This document shows positions 53,606-63,900 of a DNA stretch of 64,000 bases, one piece after another; position 1 is the stretch's first letter, and every line of letters starts with the position of its first letter. The position numbers and the translations under genes are program-made. The notes below the pieces were generated by a model. That model searched no databases. It was not told the DNA's origin and saw only the letters and a list, made by a program, of their open reading frames with translations. The stretch comes from Halotalea alkalilenta DSM 17697 (lineage in GTDB: Bacteria; Pseudomonadota; Gammaproteobacteria; Pseudomonadales; Halomonadaceae): positions 1 through 64,000 of the forward strand of contig NZ_KK211234.1 of the NCBI RefSeq assembly GCF_000621205.1. Direction: 5' to 3'.

Positions 53606-53803
53606 TCACGCCTTCTTCTCTTTCCTTTTCGACATATCCAGATGGGCAAGCCACCTCTCAGCGGCCAGCTGCGAATCGAAGGGCCCCTCTATCAGCTCCC
53701 CGGTTCTCAGGTCCTCGATATGCCAGGTCGCCGAGGTTCGGTGGCCCATACCGTCTCTCCCGCTGGCGTGGGATACCTCGACTACTGCGAATCGATGTCT
53801 CAT
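53606..53803 (-). CDS. Small conserved-looking hypothetical protein
   Basis: The start ATG at 53801-53803 has GAGG 8 bases upstream; 65 residues. The body (HRTSATWHIEDLRTGELIEGPFDSQLAAERWLAHLDMS) has the even hydrophobic pattern of a small alpha/beta fold, similar in style to short DUF-type proteins with a 'W-I-D..TG-I-G' layout, and ends in a Lys-rich tail. No domain is named. It is too ordered in composition to be a chance frame. Confidence 0.5.
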   Translation of the reverse strand: MRHRFAVVEVSHASGRDGMGHRTSATWHIEDLRTGELIEGPFDSQLAAERWLAHLDMSKRKEKKA

Positions 53804-53960
53804 GACGGTCACCTCGATCGTGGAAAACCCTTATATCCTCACAAAGAAAGTGGTCATTGATCAAGGCGACCTAGGGCCGCAGACGAAGGTCGTAGATAAA
53901 GGCGCCTCGAGCGGCGGTCCGGATCGATGCGGTCCGCCTGTCGAGCTTGATTCATTGCTG

Positions 53961-55313
53961 CTACTGGAGCAGCCGTCCTACCTCGAGCAGGATGAGTTCA
54001 TTATCGTCCGCCAGATTGGGCTCGCGGCTGGATGAGAAGGGGAAGTTATTGTCGTTACCTACGATGATATGGCGATCATCCACGACGTCGACATTCTCGA
54101 TGGTAAAGAAGGGGAAGGTGAACCTCCCATCGTTCAACGGTTTGCGCGCCACCCCTTCTGGATCGAGGATGTCCAGCAGGTCAACGTAGGCGCTTTTCTC
54201 GACAGGCTGTCCCACATCGGCGTCCGAGAAGTCGATCCGATAGATGCGCTTGAACCGCGCGACGTTGCTGAAACACCCGCTAGTGGCTTCCCCTTGCGCG
54301 CATGCCCGATCGGCAGTGCCTTCGCCGTTGTCCCGTTCGATCACCAGTGCGGAGTCGGGATCGATCATATTGAAGTCACCGATGGCGTTGCCGTCGTCTT
54401 CCAGCACGTACTTCCAACTGCGCCCACTCCAGGCCCGACGCTCGACGTCGAATTCCAAAAGATGCAGATAGCGCTTGCCGTGCTCTTTTTCGTACGCTTG
54501 CTCCGTCGCGTTCCAGAGCGCGCCCTCGAGCAGCGGATAGAGCTTCCGGCCATCTGGCGACGCCGCCATTCCCTCGAAGCCCTTCGAGCGCGAGACCTGG
54601 AAATCCAGTTCGCCATCCGGCGTGCCGGGCGATCTCCATCGGGGGCTGTCGGGGGAGCGCACCACCTGGCCATCCACTTCGGTTTCGAATACCGCGACCA
54701 CCTTGCCGTCCAGCTCGGCCTGGATCAGGAAAGGACCGAACTCATCGCCGATCCAAAGCCAGCCGCCGGCGAACTGGAAGCTTTCCGGATCGAAGTCACT
54801 GCCGGTGAGGTAGCGCTTCTCGCTACTCTCATTGACGATATGAAACGGGACTTTTCCATCCGGGTCGTGCAGGAACACGGTATCCAGGCGAGTGACCGAG
54901 CCGTCGTCGAAGTCGATCCGGTAATGGTTGAGATAGAGCATCGAGTCGGGGGAGTTGGCCTTGCTACCGAATCCGTTGTCGCTCAATACCCAGTAGGTAC
55001 CGTCCGCCATCCTCTTGATCCCCGAGTGCCCCTGCAAAGGCTGGCCTTCGATCGGAAGGCCGTACCCCGTCGGACGGTCGGCGGACATACCCGGTACGCT
55101 GCCCAGCTCCATGACCCGCTCGGCGCCGGTGTACTTGCCGCTGATCCTCATGTCGTCGGGCGCATCCTGCGGAACTTCCAAACGAGCCTCCACCGGCAGG
55201 ATCGCATGACCCGCCAGCACCGCCGATACCTGCTGCTGGGCGAGTGCCGCCCCGTTCAGCGCGAGCAGCAGACACCCAGTCGATAGCGCCAGGCCGTTCT
55301 TGATCGAGTCCAC
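53961..55313 (-). CDS. Secreted phytase-like esterase (esterase-like activity of phytase family)
   Basis: A GTG start at 55311-55313 is favoured because GGAGGG lies 5 bases upstream; 450 residues. A signal peptide (ALSTGCLLLALNGAALA) is followed by a beta-propeller of the phytase-like esterase family: HSGIKRMADGTYWVLSDNGFG, DSMLYLNHYRIDF, GGWLWIGDEFGPFLIQAELDGKV, GFEGMAASPDGRKLYPLLEGAL and FTIENVDVVDDRHIIVGNDNN. These blocks supply the Asp/Glu metal ligands. It is exported, probably to the periplasm, and may release phosphate or esters. Phosphate control is not evident in the sequence. Confidence 0.85.
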   Translation of the reverse strand: MDSIKNGLALSTGCLLLALNGAALAQQQVSAVLAGHAILPVEARLEVPQDAPDDMRISGKYTGAERVMELGSVPGMSADRPTGYGLPIEGQPLQGHSGIKRMADGTYWVLSDNGFGSKANSPDSMLYLNHYRIDFDDGSVTRLDTVFLHDPDGKVPFHIVNESSEKRYLTGSDFDPESFQFAGGWLWIGDEFGPFLIQAELDGKVVAVFETEVDGQVVRSPDSPRWRSPGTPDGELDFQVSRSKGFEGMAASPDGRKLYPLLEGALWNATEQAYEKEHGKRYLHLLEFDVERRAWSGRSWKYVLEDDGNAIGDFNMIDPDSALVIERDNGEGTADRACAQGEATSGCFSNVARFKRIYRIDFSDADVGQPVEKSAYVDLLDILDPEGVARKPLNDGRFTFPFFTIENVDVVDDRHIIVGNDNNFPFSSSREPNLADDNELILLEVGRLLQ

Positions 55314-55466
55314 GTCTTCCCTCCTTGCTTGAGCAGTTCTCGGATCGGGGCGGAGAAATTGATCCAAGCGGCACTATAGAAAGGCGGGGTGACAGCTTGA
55401 TGTCGCCCACATCGGCGACCTTTCGGCGCTAGTCTATGGCCTTTCGCCAGCGGTCGATCTTTGTTG

Positions 55467-55480
55467 ATTGATCGTTCAAT
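55467..55480. promoter_or_regulatory. BetI-type operator ATTGA-N4-TCAAT
   Basis: A perfect ATTGA-TCGT-TCAAT palindrome 68 bp before the betI start, next to an AT-rich promoter-like stretch. BetI regulators repress from ATTGA..TCAAT-type sites, released by choline. The site probably controls betIBA as a unit. Confidence 0.7.
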
Positions 55481-55548
55481 ATAGTTCTTATAGACTAATG
55501 GCCAACGCGGTCGATGCCGAGGCGTCGCCGCGAGCCAGGAGAAACACG

Positions 55549-56139
55549 ATGCCCAAGGTCGGCATGGAGCCCATCCGCCGCAAGCAGTTGATCGAAGCCA
55601 CGTTGGTATCCATCGAAGAGCTCGGTCTCCACGACACCACCATCGTCAGGATCGCGCAGCGGGCGGGCGTCTCGGCTGGAATCATCAGCCACTACTTCGG
55701 CGGCAAGGACGGTCTGCTCGAAGCGACCATGCGGCACATCCTCAGCCAGCTGCGCGCAGCGGTGGCGAGCCGTCGCGCGCAGCTCGACGCAGAGGATGTG
55801 GAGGGGCACCTGGTTGCGATCATCGAGGGCAACTTCGATCGCACCCAGCTCAGCGAGTCGGTGATGAAGACCTGGCTTGCGTTCTGGGCCTCGAGCATGC
55901 ACCGGCCGCAGCTCAAGCGGCTGCAGCGGGTCAATGATCGCCGGCTGTATTCGAATCTTTGCCATCAGTTCAACCGCGAACTGCCCCTCGACCAGGCACG
56001 CGATGCCGCTCGCGGGCTGGCCGCGATGATCGATGGGCTATGGCTTCGCGGCGCGCTGATGCCGGAGCGCTTCGATGTCGATGCCGCGGTCCGGATCGCG
56101 CGCCGCTATGCCTACGACTGCTTGCATCGCAAGCCGTGA
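55549..56139 (+). CDS. betI: Choline-responsive repressor BetI
   Basis: The start ATG 55549 ([18 protein letters not shown]) has CAGGAG upstream; 196 residues, the normal BetI length. The HTH is [46 protein letters not shown], strongly BetI-like, and the C-terminal half contains [30 protein letters not shown] and [15 protein letters not shown]. It represses the bet operon in the absence of choline. First of three co-directional genes. Confidence 0.95.
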   Translation: MPKVGMEPIRRKQLIEATLVSIEELGLHDTTIVRIAQRAGVSAGIISHYFGGKDGLLEATMRHILSQLRAAVASRRAQLDAEDVEGHLVAIIEGNFDRTQLSESVMKTWLAFWASSMHRPQLKRLQRVNDRRLYSNLCHQFNRELPLDQARDAARGLAAMIDGLWLRGALMPERFDVDAAVRIARRYAYDCLHRKP

Positions 56140-56183
56140 CCGCCAAGGCACCACCGCACACACGAACACCAGGGAGTCGCCCC

Positions 56184-57653
56184 ATGAGCAGCCTGCCGCC
56201 TCTTCAGCTCTACATCGATGGTCAGCTGGTCGATGCCACCTCCGGCCGGACCTTCGAGACGATCAATCCGGCCACCGGCGAACTCCTCGCCGAGGTCCAG
56301 GAGGCATCGCAGGCCGACGTCGATCGCGCAGTGGCAGCCGCCCGGCGCGGCCAGCGGGTCTGGTCCTCGATGACCGCGATGGAGCGCTCGCGCATCCTGC
56401 GCCGCGCGGTGGACATCCTGCGCTCGCGCAACGACGAGCTGGCCCGGCTCGAGACGCTCGACACCGGCAAGGCGCTGGCCGAGACCCTAGCGGTGGACAT
56501 CGTCACCGGCGCCGACGTGCTCGAGTACTTCGCCGGCCTCGCCACCGCGATCGAAGGCACCCAGCAGCCGCTGCGCGAAGATGCCTTCTTCTATACCCGC
56601 CGTGAGCCGATCGGTGTTTGCGGCGCGATCGGCGCGTGGAACTATCCGATCCAGATCGCCCTGTGGAAATCCGCTCCGGCGCTCGCCGCCGGCAATGCGA
56701 TGGTGTTCAAGCCGAGCGAAGTCACACCGCTCAGCGCGATCGAACTGGCGAAGATCTATACCGAGGCCGGGGTGCCGGCGGGCGTGTTCAATGTGGTCCA
56801 GGGCGCGGGAGAGGTCGGCGCGATGCTCACCGCACACCCGGGAATCGACAAGATCTCGTTCACCGGCGAGGTCGGTACCGGCAAGAAGGTGATGTCCGCC
56901 TCAGCCGCCTCGACGCTCAAAGAGGTGACCATGGAGCTGGGCGGCAAGTCTCCGTTCATCGTCTTCGCCGACGCCGATCTCGACCGCGCAGTGGACGCAG
57001 CGATGGTCGCCAACTTCTTCTCCACCGGCCAGGTCTGCACCAACGGTACCCGGGTATTCGTCGAACGCCCGGCGAAGGCGGCATTCGAAGCCAGGCTGCT
57101 CGAGCGGATGCGGCGGATCAAGGCCGGCGATCCGCTCGATGCCGCGACCAACTTCGGCCCGCTGGTGAGTTTCGAGCATATGGAGAAGGTGCTCGCCTAC
57201 TTCGACCATGCCCAGGCCGATGGCGCGCGGCTGCTGACTGGCGGCGAGCGGATGCGCGAGGGCGCGCTCGCCGCCGGCGCCTTCGTCGCACCGACCGTCT
57301 ACACCGACTGCACGGACGACATGCGCATCGTCCGCGAGGAGATCTTCGGCCCGGTGCTCTCGATCCTCACCTTCGACGATGAAGAGGAAGTGATCCGCCG
57401 CGCCAACGATACCGAGTACGGACTCGCCGCCGGCGTCTTCACCGAGAGCCTCAACCGCGCCCATCGGGTGATCCACCGTCTCGAAGCCGGTATCTGCTGG
57501 GTCAATACCTGGGGTGAGTCACCGGCGGAGATGCCGGTCGGCGGCTACAAGCAGTCGGGCGTCGGGTTCGAGAACGGTGCCGAGACGCTCAAGCACTTCA
57601 CCAGGCACAAGTCGGTACTGATCGAGATGGGCCCCTTCCCCAGCGCGTTCTGA
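56184..57653 (+). CDS. betB: Betaine aldehyde dehydrogenase BetB
   Basis: The 489-residue ALDH starts at ATG 56184, 44 bp after betI. Family motifs: [52 protein letters not shown] (Glu), [16 protein letters not shown] (catalytic Cys about 289) and the BetB-specific [28 protein letters not shown] end. It oxidises betaine aldehyde to glycine betaine with NAD(P)+, the second step of osmoprotectant synthesis from choline. Confidence 0.96.
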   Translation: MSSLPPLQLYIDGQLVDATSGRTFETINPATGELLAEVQEASQADVDRAVAAARRGQRVWSSMTAMERSRILRRAVDILRSRNDELARLETLDTGKALAETLAVDIVTGADVLEYFAGLATAIEGTQQPLREDAFFYTRREPIGVCGAIGAWNYPIQIALWKSAPALAAGNAMVFKPSEVTPLSAIELAKIYTEAGVPAGVFNVVQGAGEVGAMLTAHPGIDKISFTGEVGTGKKVMSASAASTLKEVTMELGGKSPFIVFADADLDRAVDAAMVANFFSTGQVCTNGTRVFVERPAKAAFEARLLERMRRIKAGDPLDAATNFGPLVSFEHMEKVLAYFDHAQADGARLLTGGERMREGALAAGAFVAPTVYTDCTDDMRIVREEIFGPVLSILTFDDEEEVIRRANDTEYGLAAGVFTESLNRAHRVIHRLEAGICWVNTWGESPAEMPVGGYKQSGVGFENGAETLKHFTRHKSVLIEMGPFPSAF

Positions 57654-57817
57654 TCGCAGCCCGGCCCGAGCGCCGCCGAGCGGCGCCCACTCCATATCGT
57701 TGCGGCCCGCGCGGCCCGGTTTCCATGACATCCAGCGCCGACGGACGACATCCCCCTCGGATGGGGTCGACGAACCACGCAAGGCGCCGTCGCCCGAGAC
57801 AAGGAGTAGACAGACAG

Positions 57818-59518
57818 ATGGCAACCCAACCGATTCGAGAATTCGACTACGTCATCGTCGGCGCGGGCTCGGCCGGCAACGTGCTCGCCGCTCGCCTGAC
57901 CGAGGACCTGGAAGTCAGCGTGCTGCTGCTCGAAGCCGGCGGCCCCGACTATCGCCTCGACTTCCGCACCCAGATGCCTGCGGCGCTGGCCTTCCCGCTG
58001 CAAGGCAAGCGCTACAACTGGGCGTTCGAAACCGATCCCGAACCGCACATGGACAACCGCCGGATGGAGTGCGGGCGCGGCAAGGGACTCGGCGGCTCCT
58101 CGCTGATCAACGGCATGTGCTACATCCGTGGCAACGCGATGGACCTGGACAACTGGGCCGAGCAGCCCGGACTCGAGGATTGGAGCTACGCCGACTGCCT
58201 GCCCTACTACAAGAAGTCGGAGGGCCGCGACATCGGCGCCAACGACTATCACGGCGGCGACGGACCGGTATCGGTGACCACGTCCACAGTCGACGACCAT
58301 CCGCTCAAACGCGCCTTCGTCGATGCCGCGGTGCAGGCCGGCTATGCCGAAACGGATGATCTCAATGGCTACCGCCAGGAAGGCTTCGGCCCGATGGACC
58401 GCACGGTGACCAAGCGGGGGCGTCGCGCCTCGACCGCGCGAGGCTACCTCGACCAAGCCAGCAAGCGCTCGAATCTGACCATCGAGACCCATGCCACCAC
58501 CGACCGGGTGCTGTTCGAAGGCAAGCGCGCGACCGGCGTCGAGTACGACCGGCACGGCCAGCGCCAGCAGGTTCGCGCCCGCCGCGAAGTGCTGCTCTGC
58601 GCCGGCGCGATCGCCTCTCCCGCGATCCTGCAGCGATCCGGAGTGGGCGATCCGCAATGGCTGGCCGAGCTGGATATCCCGCTGGTCCATGCCCTCCCCG
58701 GGGTCGGCAAGAATCTCCAGGACCACCTGGAGATGTACATCCAGTACGAGTGCAAGCAGCCGATATCGCTCTATCCCGCGCTGAAACTGTACAACCAGCC
58801 GAAGATCGGTGCGCAGTGGCTGTTCAACGGCACCGGGATAGGCGCCAGCAACCAGTTCGAGGCCGGTGGCTTCCTGCGCACCGACGAAGCCGAGCCCTGG
58901 CCCAACGTCCAGTATCACTTCCTGCCGATCGCGATCAGCTACAACGGCAAGAGCGCGGTGCAGGCACACGGCTTCCAGGCCCACGTCGGCTCGATGCGCT
59001 CGAAAAGCCGCGGACGGGTCAAGTTGCGCTCGCGCGACCCCGCGGCGGCACCGAGCATCCTGTTCAACTACATGAGCGATGCCCGCGACTGGGAGGAGTT
59101 CCGCTCGGCGATCCGGCTGACCCGGGAGATCATCAAGCAGCCGGCGATGGACCCTTACCGCGGCCGCGAGATCTCCCCCGGAGAGGACAAGCAGTCCGAC
59201 GCGGAGCTGGACGCCTTCGTTCGCGCCCATGCCGAGACCGCCTACCATCCCTGCGGCAGCTGCCGGATGGGCAATGACGAGCTGGCCGTGGTCGACGGTG
59301 AGGGGCGTGTCCATGGGCTGGAGGCGCTGCGGGTGATCGATGCTTCCCTCATGCCGCTGATCATCACCGGCAACCTCAACGCCACCACCATCATGATGGC
59401 GGAGAAGCTCGCCGACCGGGTACGCGGGCGCAAGCCGCTGGAAAAGAGCACCGTCGGCTACTACAAAGCGCAGGCGATCGGCGAGACACGGGCAGACCTG
59501 AGTCCGGTGCCGAGCTGA
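57818..59518 (+). CDS. betA: Choline dehydrogenase BetA
   Basis: The start ATG 57818 follows AAGGAG; 566 residues, GMC oxidoreductase. The FAD motif is [18 protein letters not shown], with [21 protein letters not shown] (GMC signature 1) and [15 protein letters not shown] (signature 2). The C-terminal [10 protein letters not shown] and [16 protein letters not shown] blocks carry the catalytic His/Asn pair. It is membrane-associated, oxidises choline to betaine aldehyde and passes electrons to the respiratory chain. Last gene of betIBA, closed by a strong hairpin. Confidence 0.97.
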   Translation: MATQPIREFDYVIVGAGSAGNVLAARLTEDLEVSVLLLEAGGPDYRLDFRTQMPAALAFPLQGKRYNWAFETDPEPHMDNRRMECGRGKGLGGSSLINGMCYIRGNAMDLDNWAEQPGLEDWSYADCLPYYKKSEGRDIGANDYHGGDGPVSVTTSTVDDHPLKRAFVDAAVQAGYAETDDLNGYRQEGFGPMDRTVTKRGRRASTARGYLDQASKRSNLTIETHATTDRVLFEGKRATGVEYDRHGQRQQVRARREVLLCAGAIASPAILQRSGVGDPQWLAELDIPLVHALPGVGKNLQDHLEMYIQYECKQPISLYPALKLYNQPKIGAQWLFNGTGIGASNQFEAGGFLRTDEAEPWPNVQYHFLPIAISYNGKSAVQAHGFQAHVGSMRSKSRGRVKLRSRDPAAAPSILFNYMSDARDWEEFRSAIRLTREIIKQPAMDPYRGREISPGEDKQSDAELDAFVRAHAETAYHPCGSCRMGNDELAVVDGEGRVHGLEALRVIDASLMPLIITGNLNATTIMMAEKLADRVRGRKPLEKSTVGYYKAQAIGETRADLSPVPS

Positions 59519-59551
59519 TCCCTCCCGGCGCTCGCTTCGACACCGCTGCCG

Positions 59552-59592
59552 GCACCGACGCCGCCCCGGCTTCGCTTGGGCGGCGTCGGTGC
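59552..59592 (+). terminator. Terminator after betA
   Basis: A perfect 15-bp stem GCACCGACGCCGCCC/GGGCGGCGTCGGTGC with an 11-base loop, 33 bases past the stop of betA. No long T-tract is present. Confidence 0.8.
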
Positions 59593-59764
59593 ATCTAGCG
59601 CAAGGCTGAAGCCAACCACCATCTCTGCGCAATCCCTCCTTACTCTGCCCACATTAAACCAGTACGCTTGAACACTAGCGGAATGGCACCGTGTCCCACG
59701 AGGCTCCCCAAGCCTGGCCAGTTTCCGCCCTCGCCCACCCGATCAAGGACGAGTCAACTCACCG

Positions 59765-60970
59765 ATGAGAGAGTCCGCCGTTTCCCGCCGCCCGTTCTGG
59801 CTGGCGCTCGTGCTGAGCCTTTTGCTGCTTGCTGTGCTGCTCTACTACTGGTATCGCCCCTCCGCCGATACCGAATCCACCCCTGGGCCACGCGGTGCTG
59901 GTGCGACGATGACCAGTTCGGTCTCGACCATGCCGGCGAACCGCAGGGATTTCCCGGTCCACGTATCGGCACTCGGCACCGTCGCCTCGCTCGCAAACGT
60001 CTCACTGCGGCCTCGCGTCGAGGGCACCCTGGAATCGATCGAGCTGGAGGAAGGCGAGCGGGTCAGCCGCGGCCAGGTGGTCGCCCGCATCGACGACCGC
60101 AGCTATCGCGCGGCGCTCGCCCAGGCTCGCGGCCAGCTGGCGCAGGACGAAGCCCAGCTGGCCACCGCCGAAGCCGATCTGGCTCGCTACCAGCGTCTCG
60201 GCAGCAGCAGCGCGATCGCCATCCAGGAGCTCGATACCCAGCGACAGCTGGTGCGCCAGTACCAGGGCATGGTCGCCGCCGACCGTGCTGCGGTCGAAAG
60301 CGCCGAGGTCGATCTCAGCTACACGGTGCTCACCTCACCGGTCGACGGCGTGGTCGGCATTCGCAACGTCGATCCCGGCAACCTGGTGTCGAGCGGCGAC
60401 ACCGATCCGATCCTGACCATCACCCAGCTCGACCCGATCTCGGTGATCTTCTCGCTGCCTTCCCAGTACCGGGCCGAAATCGCCAGCCAGCTGGCCACCG
60501 GCATGCAGGTGGATATCTACACCAGCGGCGAGCGCCAGCACCTCGCCAGCGGCCAGCTCTCGAGCCTCGACAGCACGATCGACGTCGAGACCGGTACCCT
60601 GCGCATGCGCGCGCGATTCGACAATCCCAACGCCATGCTCTATCCGAACCAGTTCGTCAACGTGAGGCTGCAACTGGAGGTGCTGCCGGATGCGGTGGTG
60701 ATCCCGGAAACCGCGCTGCAAACCGCCCAGGACGGACTCTTCGTCTACGTCGTCGACGACAACCAGCGGGTCGAGCGGCGGGCGGTGACGATGGCCGCCA
60801 GCGGCTCGAGCTCAGTCGCTATCGCCAGCGGCCTCGAGCCGGGCGAACAGGTAGTGGTCGACGGTGTCGACCGGCTGCGCACCGGCATGCAGGTCGAGGT
60901 GGTCAGCCATAGCCTGCCCGGCGAGCAGCCGGGCACGCAGCGCGCTTCTGGAGATGGCAGCGCCTCATGA
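59765..60970 (+). CDS. mdtA: RND efflux periplasmic adaptor (MdtA-like)
   Basis: The 401-residue membrane-fusion protein has an N-terminal membrane anchor (FWLALVLSLLLLAVLLYYWY), lipoyl halves (LRPRVEGTLESIELEEGERVSRGQVVARID and YTVLTSPVDGVVGIRNVDPGNLV), an alpha-helical hairpin between them, and the beta-barrel/MP domain (VVIPETALQTAQDGLFVYVVDDNQRVERRAV). Pattern and the following RND gene match MdtA. It links the inner-membrane pump to an outer-membrane channel. The stop overlaps the next start as ATGA. Confidence 0.93.
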   Translation: MRESAVSRRPFWLALVLSLLLLAVLLYYWYRPSADTESTPGPRGAGATMTSSVSTMPANRRDFPVHVSALGTVASLANVSLRPRVEGTLESIELEEGERVSRGQVVARIDDRSYRAALAQARGQLAQDEAQLATAEADLARYQRLGSSSAIAIQELDTQRQLVRQYQGMVAADRAAVESAEVDLSYTVLTSPVDGVVGIRNVDPGNLVSSGDTDPILTITQLDPISVIFSLPSQYRAEIASQLATGMQVDIYTSGERQHLASGQLSSLDSTIDVETGTLRMRARFDNPNAMLYPNQFVNVRLQLEVLPDAVVIPETALQTAQDGLFVYVVDDNQRVERRAVTMAASGSSSVAIASGLEPGEQVVVDGVDRLRTGMQVEVVSHSLPGEQPGTQRASGDGSAS

Positions 60971-63900
60971 ACCCGTCGCGCCCATTCATCCTCCGCCCGG
61001 TCGCCACTTCGCTGGTGATGCTGGCGATCCTGATCGCCGGCGTCCTCGGCTACCGGATGCTGCCCGTGGCCTCGCTGCCGGAGGTGGATTTCCCGACCAT
61101 CCAGGTCACCACCCTCTATCCCGGCGCAGGCCCGCAGGTGATGCTCTCCAACGTCACCGCGCCGCTCGAGGACCAGCTCGGCGAGATCGCCGGGCTCGAG
61201 GACATGAAATCGACCAGCACCGGCGGTGCGTCGATTGTTACCCTGCGCTTCGCCCTCGACGCCGATCTCGGCGTCGCCGAGCAGGAAGTCCAGGCCGCGA
61301 TCAATCAGGCCGAGTCGCTGCTGCCTTCCGACCTGCCGATGCCGCCGAGCTATCGCAAGGTCAACCCCGCCGACAGCCCGATCCTGACCCTCGCGGTCAC
61401 TTCCGATTCACTGCCGCTGACCCGCCTCTACGATCTGATCGACACCCGCATCGCCCAGCGCCTCAGCCAGGTGCAGGGAGTCGGCCTGGTCAGCCTAGAA
61501 GGGGGCAACAAGCCGGCGGTGAGGGTCAAGGTCGACCCCCGCAAGCTCGCCGCTTTCGGTCTCGACCTTGAGAGCCTGCGCCAGGCGATCGATGCGGCCA
61601 ACGTCAACCTCGCCAAGGGCAGCCTGTATGGGGCCTATCGCACCTTGAGCATCGACGCCAACGACCAGCTCACCTCGGCGCAGGAATATCGCGAGCTGAT
61701 CCTCAAGTACGCCAACGGCGCGGCGGTGAGACTCTCGGACGTCGCCGAGGTGAGTGAAGGGGCCGAGAACGCCTATCTCTCCGCCTGGGCCAACGACCGC
61801 CAGGCGCTGATCCTCAACGTTCAGCGCCAGCCCGGCGCCAACGTCATCGATGTGGTCGATGCGATCAATGCGCAGCTGCCTGCCCTGCGCGAGCAGCTAC
61901 CCTCGAGCGTCGAGCTCGAGGTGTTGAGCGATCGCACCGAGACCATCCGCGCCTCGATCCATGACGTCCAGTTCGAACTGATGCTGGCGATCTCCCTGGT
62001 GGTGATGGTCACCTTCCTGTTCCTGCGCAACCTCCGCGCCACCTTCATCCCCAGCCTCTCGGTGCCGCTGACCCTGGTCGGTACCTTCGGAGTGATGTAC
62101 CTGGCCGGGTTCAGCGTCAACAACCTCACCCTGATGGCGTTGACCATCGCCACCGGTTTCGTGATCGACGACGCCATCGTGGTGCTGGAGAACATCGTCC
62201 GCCATCTCGAGCGCGGCAAGCCGCCGCTGCGCGCGGCGCTCGAGGGGTCGCGCCAGATAGTGTTCACCGTGATCTCGCTGACCATCTCGCTGATCGCGGT
62301 ACTGATCCCGCTGCTGTTCATGGAGGACGTGGTCGGCCGCCTGTTCCGGGAATTCGCCCTGACCCTGACCATCGCGATCCTGATCTCGGCGTTCGTCTCG
62401 CTGACCCTGACCCCGATGCTCTGCGCCAAGCTCTTGAGTTCGGTACCCGAGGAGCAGCGCGAGGCGTTCGAGCCGGGCCATCGCCCGGGGCTGTTCGGTG
62501 GTCTCGAGCGCGGCTACTCGCACGCACTCGACTGGGTGCTGCGTCACCAGCCGCTGACGCTCGCAGTGGCGATCGCGGCCTTCGGGGTCACCGCGCTGCT
62601 CTACATGCATATCTCCAAAGGGCTGCTGCCGCGCCAGGACACCGGTCTTCTACAGGGCATCACCGACGCGAGCCAGAGCACCTCGTTCGAGGCGATGGCC
62701 GCACGCCAGCGGATGATCGAGCGGATCGTGCTCGCCGACCCGGCGGTGGAGAACGTCACTTCGATCATCGGCATCGACGGCACCAACGCGACGCTGAACT
62801 CCGGGCGGCTATCGATCACGCTGAAACCGATCGGCAGTCGTGATTCGGCCGACACGGTGGTCGCGAGGCTCGAACAGAAGAGCCGCAGCGTCGCCGGCAT
62901 CAGCCTCTATCTCCAGCCGGTCCAGGAACTGGTGCTGGAAGACAGGGTCAGCCGCCAGCAGTACCAGATGAGCCTCACCCATCCGGATCGCGCGATCCTC
63001 GACCGAGAAGTGGAAGCGCTGCTCAACCGGCTCAACGAGCACCAGGCGATCGATGTCGCCACCAGCGACGTGCAGAACCAGGGCTCGGAGCTCTACCTGA
63101 GCGTCGACCGCGATACCGCGAGCCGCCTGGGCATCTCGATGAACGACATCGATGCGACGCTCTACAACGCCTTCGGCCAGCGGCTGGTCTCGACCATCTT
63201 CAGCCAGTCGACCCAGTATCGCGTGGTACTCGGCCTGGAAGATCGCTTCCAGGATGGGCCGCAGGCGCTCGAGCGGCTATACGTCAGCGCCTCCAGCGGT
63301 GCGCTGGTGCCGTTGACCAGCCTGGTCGAGATCGAACGTCGGAGCACGGCGCTGTCACTCTCGCGCGAGAACCAGCTGCCCTCGGCGCTGATCTCGTTCG
63401 ACGTCGCGCCGGGCTACTCGCTCTCCGATGCCTTCAGCGCCATCGACCAGGCGAGCGAAGAGGCCCATTTGGACACCGACACGGTGCGCGAGTACCAGGG
63501 CGCAGCCTTGATCTATTCCCACTCGAACACCAGTACCCTGTGGCTGGTGCTGGCCGCAGTGGTCGCCGCCTACATCGTGCTCGGCGTGCTCTACGAGAGC
63601 TACATCCACCCGCTGACCATTCTCTCCACCCTGCCATCGGCTGCGATCGGCGCGCTGTTGGCGCTGATGGTCGGCGGACTCGAGCTCGGCATGGTCGGCA
63701 TCGTCGGCGTGATCCTGCTGATCGGGATCGTGAAGAAGAATGCGATCATGATGATCGACTTCGCCCTCGACGCGCAGCGCAACGAGGGCCTGGTACCGTT
63801 CGACGCGATCTCGCGCGCCGCCCGGCTGCGTTTCCGCCCGATCATGATGACCACTTTCGCCGCGCTGCTCGGCGCGCTGCCATTGATGTTCGCCTCCGGC

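Noticed and set aside
57545..59632. Long minus-strand frame opposite betA
   Set aside because: Antisense shadow of a well-identified gene in GC-rich DNA.
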